A stretch of DNA of 64,000 bases from Armatimonadota bacterium. GTDB lineage: Bacteria > Armatimonadota > Chthonomonadetes > Chthonomonadales > CAJBBX01. Shown piece by piece: positions 51,695 to 60,611 of this stretch. The translations under genes were made by a program, and so were the position numbers. Every line of letters begins with the position of its first letter. Position 1 is the stretch's first letter. The stretch covers positions 1 through 64,000 of the forward strand of contig JAPLCQ010000143.1 in NCBI GenBank assembly GCA_026392115.1. Reading direction: 5' to 3'. Below the pieces are notes generated by a model. It made no database searches and was not told where the DNA came from. It saw only the letters and a list, made by a program, of their open reading frames with translations.

Positions 51695-54046
51695 ATGACC
51701 TGCGCTCTCTCAACCGCCTGCGTGCTCGTTGCTCTGACGCTCTGCGGGGCCGCAGCACGCGCTTCCGATTTGCCGAAGGCCCAGCCGGTCCTCCACCTGG
51801 ACGCATCGGCCACGGGCTCGGCGCCGGGGCCGCTGGCCCGGTGGAGTGATCTATCGGGTCGGGGCGCCCACGTCGCCCAGGCTGATGCGGCGTGCCGACC
51901 CACGCTGGTGGCGGATGGGCTCAACGGCAAGCCTGTGGTTCGGTTCAACGGAGAGCAATATCTGGACGGCGTCGCCGTCCTGCCCGACGGCTGTTCCGAG
52001 TTCACGTTCGCAGTCGTCTGGCGCCGCATCGACACGCTGGGAGCCGCCGTGGTCTGCGAGCAGGCGGATGACGGGCCCGGACGCCGCGCAAGCGTCCTGA
52101 CCGTGAACGAGCGCTACGGCTTCAACGGCCAGAACAACGACCAGCACGACCTGCTGCCCTACGGCGGTGGCCTCTGGAACCTCTCCGTGGTCATGGTCGG
52201 GAAGGGCGGCTTGGTTCGTGTCTGGCACAACGACAGCCGCGGCGGAACGGGCGCGTCCGGGCGTATTGACGGCGCGCTCCAGAAGGTCGGCGTGCGCCGG
52301 TTCCGCTTGGGCGCCAAGGTGCAGGACCGTAGCGAGAGGCTCCGCGGCGACATCGCCGAAGTGCTCGTCTACAGCCGGGCGCTCGCATTCGCCGAGGTCA
52401 AGTCCGTCAACGAGTACCTCGCCGAACGGTGGGGCGTGGCAGGGAAGGGAGGCGTGGGGACGATGACTATGGAGCGCATGGACCAGGGGCCGGACTACAC
52501 CTCCAAGGTGCCCCACAACACCTTCGGCAAGACGTTGGCCGAGCAGGAGGCCCAACTCAAGGCCAACCCGCTGCTGGCCCGGTTCCGCGAGTCGCGCACC
52601 AAGCTGGCAGCCGACCCCGCCCGCCCGCTGTATCACTTCACAAGCCCCGAGAGTAGGCTCAACGATCCCAACGGCCTCTGCTTCTGGCGGGGCAACTGGC
52701 ACCTCTTCTATCAGGGGTATCCGCCGGAGGACCCGCGCCAGCACTGGGGCCACGCCGTGAGCACTGACCTGATCCACTGGCGCGACCTGCCCTACGCCAT
52801 CTACCCGAACCCGGAGGAGTGTGTCTTCTCCGGCGCAACGCTGGCGGAGCCTGATCGGGTCATCGCCATGTACCACGGCACCAAGGTCGGCAACATGGTG
52901 GCTACATCCAACGACCCGCTCCTCCTGAACTGGGAGAAGGTGACCGGCAAGGCAGTGATCCCGCAGCGCCGGCCGGACGGCTCGCCGCAGCCCTTTGGCG
53001 TCTTCGACCCCTGCATCTGGAAGCAGGGCGACCACTACTACTCGCTCTCCGGTGGCACGGTACCGGGGCCGGACACCAAGCGCACTCGGGCCGACTTCCT
53101 GCTCCGCAGCAAGGATCTCGCCAGCTGGGAGTACCTGCACCCGCTGGTCGAGAAGGACCCCTATGGTCTGGTGGGCGATGACGGCGCCTGCCCCTACTTC
53201 TGGCCCATTGGCGACCGCCACATCCTGCTCCATTTCAGCCACATGAGCGGCGGCAAGTACCTGTTGGGCCGCTACGACACCGGGCGCCAGCGGCTGGACG
53301 TGACCGGCGGCGGCTCCTTCAACTTCGGCCCCGCTTGGCCGCTCGGCGTCCACGCCCCATCAGCCGCACCGGACGGCAAGGGCGGCATCATCGCCATCTT
53401 CAATATGAACCCCGGCAAGCCCACGCCCGGTTGGGACCAGATCATGTCGCTGCCCCGTCGCCTGACGCTGAGCGCCGAGGGTGACCTGCTGCAAGAGCCG
53501 ACCGGCGACTTCGCCTCGCTACGCGGCGCCCGAACCCAGATGGCCGAGACCCGCCTGCCCGCCAACCAGGACGTGATCCTTGAAGCGGTCAAGGGCAACT
53601 GCCTCGAGATCCAAGCCGTCATCGACCCCAAGGAGGCGGCGACGATCGAACTGGACCTGCTCCGTTCGCCCGGGTGCGAGGAGCTGACGCGGCTCTCCAT
53701 TTACTCCCGGCGCGGCTTCCACTACTGGAACCGGGGGGGCCGTCCCGGCAATGACACGGTCGTTTCGCTGGAGACATCACGCTCGTCGCTGGCGCCCGAT
53801 GTCACCTCGCGCCCGCCGGAGACGGCGCCGGTCTACATCCCCGAGGGCGAGCCCGTACGGCTTCATGTCTTCATCGACAAGAGCGTGGTGGAGGTGTTCG
53901 TCAACGGCCGTCAGTGTGTCGCCGCCCGCGTATACCCCTCCCGTCCCGACAGCGTGGGCGTCGTGTTGCGGGCTATCGGCAAGGAGGCCCTGCTCAAGTC
54001 GCTGGAGGCCTGGCAGATGGGTTCCGCCGAGACCGCAAAGCCCTAG
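51695..54046 (+). CDS. GH32-like protein with N-terminal LamG-like domain, acid/base Glu replaced
   Basis: 783 residues; signal peptide (~1-23), a concanavalin/LamG-like module (~30-250), a five-bladed GH32 propeller (~310-600) and a C-terminal beta-sandwich. The nucleophile motif RLNDPNG keeps Asp324. The RDP motif reads FDP (Asp438, Arg lost). The EC motif reads GACPYF, so Ala498 replaces the catalytic Glu. Asp495 and Asp496 lie just upstream and might substitute. It may be inactive, binding-only, or act by a changed mechanism. GGAGG precedes the ATG. Same strand as the agarase-like gene, probably one transcript. Confidence 0.8.
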   Translation: MTCALSTACVLVALTLCGAAARASDLPKAQPVLHLDASATGSAPGPLARWSDLSGRGAHVAQADAACRPTLVADGLNGKPVVRFNGEQYLDGVAVLPDGCSEFTFAVVWRRIDTLGAAVVCEQADDGPGRRASVLTVNERYGFNGQNNDQHDLLPYGGGLWNLSVVMVGKGGLVRVWHNDSRGGTGASGRIDGALQKVGVRRFRLGAKVQDRSERLRGDIAEVLVYSRALAFAEVKSVNEYLAERWGVAGKGGVGTMTMERMDQGPDYTSKVPHNTFGKTLAEQEAQLKANPLLARFRESRTKLAADPARPLYHFTSPESRLNDPNGLCFWRGNWHLFYQGYPPEDPRQHWGHAVSTDLIHWRDLPYAIYPNPEECVFSGATLAEPDRVIAMYHGTKVGNMVATSNDPLLLNWEKVTGKAVIPQRRPDGSPQPFGVFDPCIWKQGDHYYSLSGGTVPGPDTKRTRADFLLRSKDLASWEYLHPLVEKDPYGLVGDDGACPYFWPIGDRHILLHFSHMSGGKYLLGRYDTGRQRLDVTGGGSFNFGPAWPLGVHAPSAAPDGKGGIIAIFNMNPGKPTPGWDQIMSLPRRLTLSAEGDLLQEPTGDFASLRGARTQMAETRLPANQDVILEAVKGNCLEIQAVIDPKEAATIELDLLRSPGCEELTRLSIYSRRGFHYWNRGGRPGNDTVVSLETSRSSLAPDVTSRPPETAPVYIPEGEPVRLHVFIDKSVVEVFVNGRQCVAARVYPSRPDSVGVVLRAIGKEALLKSLEAWQMGSAETAKP

Positions 54047-54065
54047 CGGGGGCGCGTCGCGCGAG

Positions 54066-56936
54066 CTACTGCTCCTCCTGCCAGAGATCGACGTCATCGA
54101 ACCAGATCGTGCCGGAGCCGCCGCCCGACACGTCGATGAAGAGTGCCGCCTTACGCAGATCCTGAGTGATCGCGTCGGCGGGCAGTGTCGACGTCAGGAG
54201 CGTCCACTCGTTCGTGCCCATCGGAACGTGGGCGCAACCACGCGCCACGCGCCAGTTCGGGGCCACGTCGCGGTCGGGTGTGGTCGAGGCCAGGCAATGG
54301 GAGCCGATCCATTCCTTCTCGCTGAAAAGCGCCACGCTCAGCGTGACGGCGGCGCCGGCGAGGTTGCGGGTCTTGACCCAGCAACTCAGGTGAGCCTCCC
54401 GCCCGGGCTTCAGGCCCAGGTTCCAGTGGACCAGCCGGCGGTCGAAAGGACCGTCCAACCGCAAGGAGCCTGCATCCTGTTTGCCCTCGGCTCGGTCGTG
54501 AGCGGAGGCGCTGGTCCGCTCGGGCGTCCACTCCGCTACCGAACCCCGGTCGAAGCCACCGTCGCGCACCAGGTTCGGCGCGCCGACGGTTACCGCGATC
54601 CAGCGCGTCACGGCGAGCGGCTGCAGCAGACCGTAAGCGCCCCGTGGGAACCGTGTTTCCACACGGACACGGGCGCTGGCCCTCGGCGTGCCGGGTGCGG
54701 CCCGAAGCTCCACGGTCCAGCCGCCGGCGATTGCCCGAGCCCGTGCCGTGATGCCCGAGCCTGCAGGAGTTGCCGCTGCTACCGTGGCGCCCCGACCTGC
54801 CGTCAGCCGGACCGTACGCGCCTGACCGGGCGCCAGCGTGACCGTCGGCTCCAGCGGAGTGGCGGCCGTCCCGGCGCGTACCGCTGCGCCCAGCTGCCTG
54901 CTGCCCGTGATGTAGAGCGGTCCCTGCGCGAAGTCGAGCGCCACGCCGTCGGCGGGCCCGGCGGCGATGCGGTTCGCCAGCAGGTCGCGAACCACGATGC
55001 GCTCTCCCGGTGTGCAGCCCAGTCGCACGGCCGGGAGGCGCGTGAGGCCGGATCGCGCCTCCGCCCAGACCACGCACACGGGCCCGTCGAACGCCACCAT
55101 GCGGACGCCCGGCAGGGGCTCTGCGGCGCCGACGCATGGGCGCGCGTCCAACTGCTGCGCCATGCCGGCCAGCGCGGCGTAGGCCAGCTTGGGCAGGAGG
55201 CCGAGGTAGAGGACGCCGATGCCCGCGTCGACGGTCCACTGGTCCTTGTGCGCCGGGTCGCGCGGGTCCAGCGAGCAGAACCAGAAGGCCTTGGCGCCTT
55301 TGCCCACCGAGAGCGCCTGGGCGTAGTTGGCTACCAACACCTCGGCTTGGCGTCGCTCCGAGCATCGGTACTCCTTCGAGTAATCCGGCGAGAAGTCGTT
55401 CGCTGTGGTACCGAACTCGTTGAACCAGATCGGCTTGGCGCCCATCCCCCTGCGCCGCAGGATCGCCTTGCGCCGCTCCGCCTGCTCGAGGAAGGCGTCG
55501 GGCTCCGCATAGGTATGCAGCGTGGCGATGTCGAAGTAGGGCGCCGCGCCCAGCTTGCCCACGCGCTCCAGCCACTCCTCGTACCCGGCGTGGGAGAGGC
55601 CCAGCACGAGGCACTTCGGATCGGCCTTCTTGGCGGCTCGGTAGCCGGTCCGGAGGAGGCTCAGGTAGTGCTCGCCCGAGTGGCGCGTGGCCTCCTGCCA
55701 CATCAGGTCGGGCTCGTTCCACATCTCGTAGGCGGGGATGCGGCCCCTGAACCGCGTGACGAGGCGCGTCACGTAGGCCTCCCACTGCGCCAACTTCTCC
55801 GGCGGCGGGGCCGTCCAGTCCCTGGAGCCGGTGAGCCAACTGGGCGCACCGAAGAGGATGCTCTGGTAGCGCATGCCGAACCGATCCATGCGGCGCAACG
55901 AGGCGTCCAGTGGGCGCATCTCCCAGACGTCCGCCGTGGGCTGCTGGAACGACCAGGTGTTCTCCCACGCCAGCCACGGGCGAATCCAGTGGACGCCTGC
56001 CTTGGCCAGCAGGGGCGCCTGATGCGCGTACCACCAGACCTGCTGCTGGAACAGGTTGATGCCGATGGTCGACGCCTCCGGCTTCACTGCGCGAGGCGTG
56101 GCAACGCGGCAGACGCGACCCCGGCCCATCTTGAGGCCTGTGGGATCGCTGACAAGCACCTCGAACACGCCGCAGCGGGTGGCCGGGATCACCAGCGTGG
56201 CCATGGCGGGCGAGCCCGGTCTCAGCCGCACCGCGCCCTTCCATGCGATGCGGTTGAGCGCCATGTCGCGCACTTCCACGTAGAGACGCTGCGCCTCGGC
56301 CAGGGGAGCGGGGGAGACCAGGCGCACACGCATCCCCTCGGCCTCGCCGAAGACGCCGCCCACGCGGTCGGTCATCACGCGGATGGTCGCGCCTCCGGGA
56401 GCGGCCAGCCAGAGCGGCGCATCCCGCCCATCCCGCCGCACGCCGAGTCGCGAAACGTACCGGTCCCCCGCGGTGGCGGGACCGAGGCGCACGTCGCTCA
56501 GCGTGCATCGCACGGCCCCGCCCGGTTGCGGCTCCAGGCGGATCGAAGCCTTGAACCACGGTTCATCGATCCGGTGGACCGTGACGCCTCCGGTCGAGGG
56601 CGCCTGCCGGGCTCGACGCCACTCGCCGCTACCGGCATCCTCGGGCTTCTCGGGGTCGCAGTAGAGGGCGCTCACCGTCAGGGGGCCGCTACCCGCCGGG
56701 TATGCCCAGGCCGTCAGCGCACCGGGCATCTCCAGGTTCTGCCCGAAGGCGTCGATGAAGCGCCACCGCCCGCGCCCGACATCGAGCAGGTCCAGAGTGA
56801 ATGGCTGCAGGGCTGCGGGCGTGTCGGCCGGCGGTTCGGAGGGCTTTGGCCAGGCCGTCTCGGCGGCCAGAATCGCTATGACCAGCCAGGCGGCGCACCT
56901 GCATGTGCGGAATGTGGTGCGGGGTAGGGAAGTCAT
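54066..56936 (-). CDS. Exported clan-A glycoside hydrolase with C-terminal CBM
   Basis: 956 residues, a Lys/Arg-led signal peptide (~1-30), N-terminal beta domains (~40-280), a TIM barrel of GH5/GH39 type (~290-600), and C-terminal beta domains ending in a CBM4/9-like module (~790-956; NLVRDGGFDRGSVAEW opening, IWFDDVDLWQEE closing). Glu408 in AYEMWNEPD is the acid/base and Glu507 in IWFNEFGTT the nucleophile, correctly spaced. GGAGG lies 6 nt before the ATG. It converges with the GH32-like gene (19 nt between stops). The exact family (GH5, GH39, GH30-like) needs profile comparison. Confidence 0.75.
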   Translation of the reverse strand: MTSLPRTTFRTCRCAAWLVIAILAAETAWPKPSEPPADTPAALQPFTLDLLDVGRGRWRFIDAFGQNLEMPGALTAWAYPAGSGPLTVSALYCDPEKPEDAGSGEWRRARQAPSTGGVTVHRIDEPWFKASIRLEPQPGGAVRCTLSDVRLGPATAGDRYVSRLGVRRDGRDAPLWLAAPGGATIRVMTDRVGGVFGEAEGMRVRLVSPAPLAEAQRLYVEVRDMALNRIAWKGAVRLRPGSPAMATLVIPATRCGVFEVLVSDPTGLKMGRGRVCRVATPRAVKPEASTIGINLFQQQVWWYAHQAPLLAKAGVHWIRPWLAWENTWSFQQPTADVWEMRPLDASLRRMDRFGMRYQSILFGAPSWLTGSRDWTAPPPEKLAQWEAYVTRLVTRFRGRIPAYEMWNEPDLMWQEATRHSGEHYLSLLRTGYRAAKKADPKCLVLGLSHAGYEEWLERVGKLGAAPYFDIATLHTYAEPDAFLEQAERRKAILRRRGMGAKPIWFNEFGTTANDFSPDYSKEYRCSERRQAEVLVANYAQALSVGKGAKAFWFCSLDPRDPAHKDQWTVDAGIGVLYLGLLPKLAYAALAGMAQQLDARPCVGAAEPLPGVRMVAFDGPVCVVWAEARSGLTRLPAVRLGCTPGERIVVRDLLANRIAAGPADGVALDFAQGPLYITGSRQLGAAVRAGTAATPLEPTVTLAPGQARTVRLTAGRGATVAAATPAGSGITARARAIAGGWTVELRAAPGTPRASARVRVETRFPRGAYGLLQPLAVTRWIAVTVGAPNLVRDGGFDRGSVAEWTPERTSASAHDRAEGKQDAGSLRLDGPFDRRLVHWNLGLKPGREAHLSCWVKTRNLAGAAVTLSVALFSEKEWIGSHCLASTTPDRDVAPNWRVARGCAHVPMGTNEWTLLTSTLPADAITQDLRKAALFIDVSGGGSGTIWFDDVDLWQEEQ

Positions 56937-56994
56937 GTCGGTCCTCCGGCGGCGTGCTGATCCACCTGCACTCTACCCCGGGCTGCGCGCGTCG

Positions 56995-58428
56995 CTACGG
57001 AGAGGCGAGCCGGACGCGAAACGCGCGGTTCCGGAACTGCGGTCCCGAGACGCTGCCGGTGAAGCCGGTGAGCAGGCCGGCGGTCTCGACCGCATGGACC
57101 CCATAGAGGTAGTGGCCCTGGAATGCCAGGTCGGAGGTGCGCGGCGGCAGGGCGGCCACCTCCACCCATCGCCCGGGGGCGCCGGTCTGAAGGCGGCAGA
57201 GGCGCAGTGTGGGCTCCTCTGGCGGCGGATCTACGGCGGGCCTGTCGCGCAGGAGGCAGAACACCGCTCCGCCGTCGGCATACAGGTACCGGTCGGTGGT
57301 CGGCCCCCACGGCACGGGCCTGCCGGGGCGCCGTGCGCTGATGCGCTCCACACGCTCATCGGAACCGTCCAGCCCTGCGCTGTGCAGTTCGTCTGGGCTC
57401 CACTGACGGCCCATGAGGTCGTCGAACGGCGGTTGCGTCCGCGAAACGAACCAGCAGAGCCTGTCACCCGCCGCCGTGGGCGGACGCGAGCCGCCCCCGT
57501 AACCGCGCAGGACGCCGCCGTCGCCATTGGGCCGCCACAGCCGCAGGTCGATGTGGCTGTCCGGGTAGGGCCGCCTCTCGGTCCAGCAGATGCCGTCGGC
57601 CAGCGGCATGAGCTGTGTGTCGGACGGCACATCGGCATGCACGGTGCGCGTGGCTCTGTCGATCAGCGACGTGCGGACGATGCGGCTGTTGCCTGCGACT
57701 TCAGTCCAGGTCTGCTTCGTACGGACGGCGCGCGCCTTGCGATCCGGCCTCGGGTCGATCCAGTAGAGTCCATCGCCGACCATAACCCGAGCCCCATAGA
57801 CGCCCGACTCTAGCCTGCGCGGATGGGCACCTGGCCGGTCCACGGTGTAGAGGTCGAGCGTAGAGCCGCCCGACTGGAAGCCGTCGAGGCTGGGTGTTCT
57901 ACGGACGCCCTTCAGGCCGGCACTTGCTGCAGGCGCTGCAAACACGCCCAGGTACTTCGTGGCCGGTGGCGCGGCGACGCCCGCAGTTCCCGCGGGGAAC
58001 GTCACCCGGGCCGTCGCGCCTGTGGCGACCTGGCGCGGCAGCAGCGGCGCGGGGCCGCCTTGGCTGGGATCGACCTCGGGACCGGACAGCATGCCTCCGG
58101 CGTCTCGCCGAGCCGTCGACTGAGGTATTCGAAGGAGCAGGTAGCTCACTCGCCCTGCATGCGCGTGCCAGTCGACCAGCATGGCGCCCTTCTGGTGGGC
58201 GATCTCGGTCTCGGGTCCGCCGGCTATCGGGCGGGCGATCAGTCGCGCCGTCATGCCGTCCATGCGAGCCGAGATGGCCTGGTCGCCGTCGATCTGCTCG
58301 GGTCTGGCGGTACCGTCGAGCCACTCAATGGAGGTGCGCGGCCAGAGCCAGAGCGCCGCACCCGCCATCAGCAGGGCCGCCCCCGCGCGCCCGACCGTGC
58401 CCACCCGCAAGGGCGTCGTCAGTCCCAT
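56995..58428 (-). CDS. Hypothetical membrane-anchored beta-propeller-like protein
   Basis: 477 residues, not recognised. One N-terminal membrane helix (~14-31, AGAALLMAGAALWLW) with a basic lead suggests an anchored extracytoplasmic domain. The rest is beta-rich with repeated blade-like phrases (DGLYWIDPRP, DGICWTERRPYP, GDRLCWFVSRTQ, TDRYLYADGGAVF, GHYLYGVHAV), about 50 residues apart, as in WD40/TolB-like propellers. A Gly/Ser/Pro-rich segment interrupts it near 110-150. CGGAGGAG precedes the ATG. It lies divergent from the canonical GH32 gene. Function unknown. Confidence 0.6.
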   Translation of the reverse strand: MGLTTPLRVGTVGRAGAALLMAGAALWLWPRTSIEWLDGTARPEQIDGDQAISARMDGMTARLIARPIAGGPETEIAHQKGAMLVDWHAHAGRVSYLLLRIPQSTARRDAGGMLSGPEVDPSQGGPAPLLPRQVATGATARVTFPAGTAGVAAPPATKYLGVFAAPAASAGLKGVRRTPSLDGFQSGGSTLDLYTVDRPGAHPRRLESGVYGARVMVGDGLYWIDPRPDRKARAVRTKQTWTEVAGNSRIVRTSLIDRATRTVHADVPSDTQLMPLADGICWTERRPYPDSHIDLRLWRPNGDGGVLRGYGGGSRPPTAAGDRLCWFVSRTQPPFDDLMGRQWSPDELHSAGLDGSDERVERISARRPGRPVPWGPTTDRYLYADGGAVFCLLRDRPAVDPPPEEPTLRLCRLQTGAPGRWVEVAALPPRTSDLAFQGHYLYGVHAVETAGLLTGFTGSVSGPQFRNRAFRVRLASP

Positions 58429-58525
58429 GCCACTCCTCCGCGAGCCGGCGTACGGAGCGGCCCGTACATGGGACGATGCAACGGCCCGGGTGGTGTCACT
58501 ATCGGCCTCCAGCCGTGCCCGCCGG

Positions 58526-58531
58526 TATACT
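58526..58531 (+). promoter_or_regulatory. -10-like box TATACT upstream of GH32
   Basis: GGTATACT lies 68 nt before the ATG at 58600, in the 171-bp divergent gap. No clear -35 box is seen. It shares the GGTATA core with other gene starts in the window. Confidence 0.4.
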
Positions 58532-58599
58532 CAATCAAACCCAGCGGGGTAGCCTCCGGGGCCGTCATGTGCCCGGAGACCCGTGCAAGGAGCCCGCCC

Positions 58600-60549
58600 A
58601 TGAGCCTCGCGCTGATCGCCCTTTCACTGGTCCTCGCCTCCGCCGCACCGAACGGCCCGCAAAGGCCCGACATCCTGTTCGAGGGCTTCGAGGGCAAGGA
58701 CTACGGCAAGTGGACCGTCGCCGGCGAGGCGTTCGGTTCCGGTCCCTCCCAGGGCACGTTTCCCGGCCAGATGCCCGTCTCCGGCTTCCGCGGCCATGGG
58801 CTCGTGAACGGCTACATCAAGCAGGATGGAGCCAAGGGCACGCTCACTTCGCCGCCGCTCAAGGTGGAACGGAAGTACATCAATTTTCTTCTGGGCGGCG
58901 GCATGGACCCCGAGCGGCTGCGTGTGGACCTGGTCGTCGGCGGCAAGGTCGTCCGCACCGCCACCGGGCCCAACGACCGGCCCGGCGGCACAGAGGCCCT
59001 GGCGTGGCACTGCTGGGACGTGCGCAGACTGGCGGGAAAGACGGCGGTCATCCAGATCGTGGACGACGCCACCGGAGGATGGGGGCACATCAACGTGGAC
59101 GAGATCACGCTCAGCGACGAACCGTCGGCAACGCCGTCGGCAGCGGGCCCGACACCCCACAAGCGCGAGCCGCTCTACAAGGAGAGCCTGCGCCCGCACT
59201 TCCACTTCACGCCTGCGACGGGCTGGACCAACGACCCGAACGGCATGGTGTTCTACAAGGGCGAGTACCACCTCTTCTTCCAGCACAACCCCTACGCCAC
59301 CGAGTGGGGCAACATGACGTGGGGCCACGCCGTCAGCAAGGACATGGTCCACTGGCAGCAGATCGCCAACGCCATAGAGCCCGATGAGAAGGGCACCATC
59401 TTCTCCGGTTCCGCAGTGGTGGACTGGCCCAACTCCAGCGGCTTCGCCAGCGGCGAGGAGAAGCCCCTGGTGGCGATCTATACCGCCGCCGGCGACACCT
59501 CGCCCGAGTCCAAGGGGCAGCCCTTCACCCAGTGCATCGCCTATAGCTGCGACAAGGGGCGCACCTGGACCAAGTACGCCGGCAATCCGGTCCTGAAGCA
59601 CATTATCGGCGGCAACCGCGATCCCAAGGTGGTGCGGCACGAGCCCACGCGGCAGTGGATCATGGCGCTCTATCTGGACGGGATTGACTACGCCCTCTTC
59701 GCCTCGCCCGACCTGAAGGAGTGGAAGCAGATCCAGAAGCTGCCCATGGAGGGCTGCGGCGAGTGCCCGGACTTCTTCCGCATGCCCGTGCAGGGCGAGC
59801 CCGGCGCCGCCAAGTGGGTCTTCACCGCCGCCAATGGGCGCTACTACGTCGGTGGCTTCGATGGCGCCAAGTTTACCCCTGAGACAGGGCCGCACATCGC
59901 CGACCACGGCACGAACTACTACGCGGTCCAGACGTTCAGCGACATCCCCTCCGACGATGGCCGTCGCATCCAGATCGCCTGGATGAACGGCGGCTCCTAT
60001 CCGGGCATGCCCTTCAACCAGCAGATGAGCTTCCCCTGCGAGATGACCCTCCACCGCACCGCCGAGGGCCTGCGGCTTCGGCGCAACCCGGTCAAGGAGA
60101 TCGCATCGCTCTACGGCAAGGGGCAGGACCTCCGCCTGCAGCCCGTGAAGCCTGGCCAGGAGGTCATCGTCGCCAGCCGATCGGCGCTTCTGGACATCGA
60201 CGCAGAGCTTGAGGTCGGTGACGCCGCCGAGGTCACGCTCCGCTTCCCCGGCGAGAGCGTCGTCTGGAAGGCCGCCGACAGGACGCTGACCGTGCTGCAG
60301 AAGCCCTGCCCGTTGGAGGCCATCGACGGCCGCATCAAGGTGCGCATCCTCCTCGACCGAACGTCGCTGGAGGTCTTCGGCAACGACGGCCGCCTCTCGG
60401 TCACCAACTGCTTTCTGCCCAAGCCTACGACGCCTGGCGTCTTCGTCTCGGCCGCGGGCGGCACGGCCCGCATCGTGAGCCTGAAGGTGCGCGAGATGAA
60501 GTCGGGCTGGCAGGGCGCTGTGGCGCCGCCTGCGCCAACGCCCCAGTAG
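58600..60549 (+). CDS. GH32 fructan beta-fructosidase (levanase/inulinase type)
   Basis: 649 residues. Signal peptide MSLALIALSLVLASAAP, then an extra beta-sandwich (~25-185, FEGFEGKDYGKWTV to INVDEITLSDE), then the GH32 propeller and C-terminal sandwich. All catalytic motifs are canonical: Asp212 in WTNDPNG (nucleophile), Asp341 in NRDPK (transition-state stabiliser), Glu388 in GECPDF (acid/base). It should release fructose from levan, inulin or sucrose outside the cytoplasm. AAGGAG is 7 nt before the ATG. It contrasts with the GH32-like protein at 51695, which lacks the Glu. Confidence 0.93.
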   Translation: MSLALIALSLVLASAAPNGPQRPDILFEGFEGKDYGKWTVAGEAFGSGPSQGTFPGQMPVSGFRGHGLVNGYIKQDGAKGTLTSPPLKVERKYINFLLGGGMDPERLRVDLVVGGKVVRTATGPNDRPGGTEALAWHCWDVRRLAGKTAVIQIVDDATGGWGHINVDEITLSDEPSATPSAAGPTPHKREPLYKESLRPHFHFTPATGWTNDPNGMVFYKGEYHLFFQHNPYATEWGNMTWGHAVSKDMVHWQQIANAIEPDEKGTIFSGSAVVDWPNSSGFASGEEKPLVAIYTAAGDTSPESKGQPFTQCIAYSCDKGRTWTKYAGNPVLKHIIGGNRDPKVVRHEPTRQWIMALYLDGIDYALFASPDLKEWKQIQKLPMEGCGECPDFFRMPVQGEPGAAKWVFTAANGRYYVGGFDGAKFTPETGPHIADHGTNYYAVQTFSDIPSDDGRRIQIAWMNGGSYPGMPFNQQMSFPCEMTLHRTAEGLRLRRNPVKEIASLYGKGQDLRLQPVKPGQEVIVASRSALLDIDAELEVGDAAEVTLRFPGESVVWKAADRTLTVLQKPCPLEAIDGRIKVRILLDRTSLEVFGNDGRLSVTNCFLPKPTTPGVFVSAAGGTARIVSLKVREMKSGWQGAVAPPAPTPQ

Positions 60550-60572
60550 CAGACGGTCCGGTCCCGCATCGA

Positions 60573-60603
60573 CGCCCGATCCCGCATCTGCCGGGGTCGG
60601 GCG
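60573..60603. terminator. Hairpin between convergent GH32 and sialidase genes
   Basis: An 11-bp stem with one G-T pair (CGCCCGATCCC at 60573-60583 with 60593-60603) and a 9-nt loop lies in the 62-bp gap between the two stop codons. No T-tract is present, but the position suits a bidirectional terminator. Confidence 0.6.
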
Positions 60604-60611
60604 TTGCGCTT

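Noticed and set aside
53751-56927. 1058-residue open frame on the plus strand
   Set aside because: It is a shadow of the minus-strand clan-A hydrolase with composition typical of antisense GC-rich DNA and no motifs.
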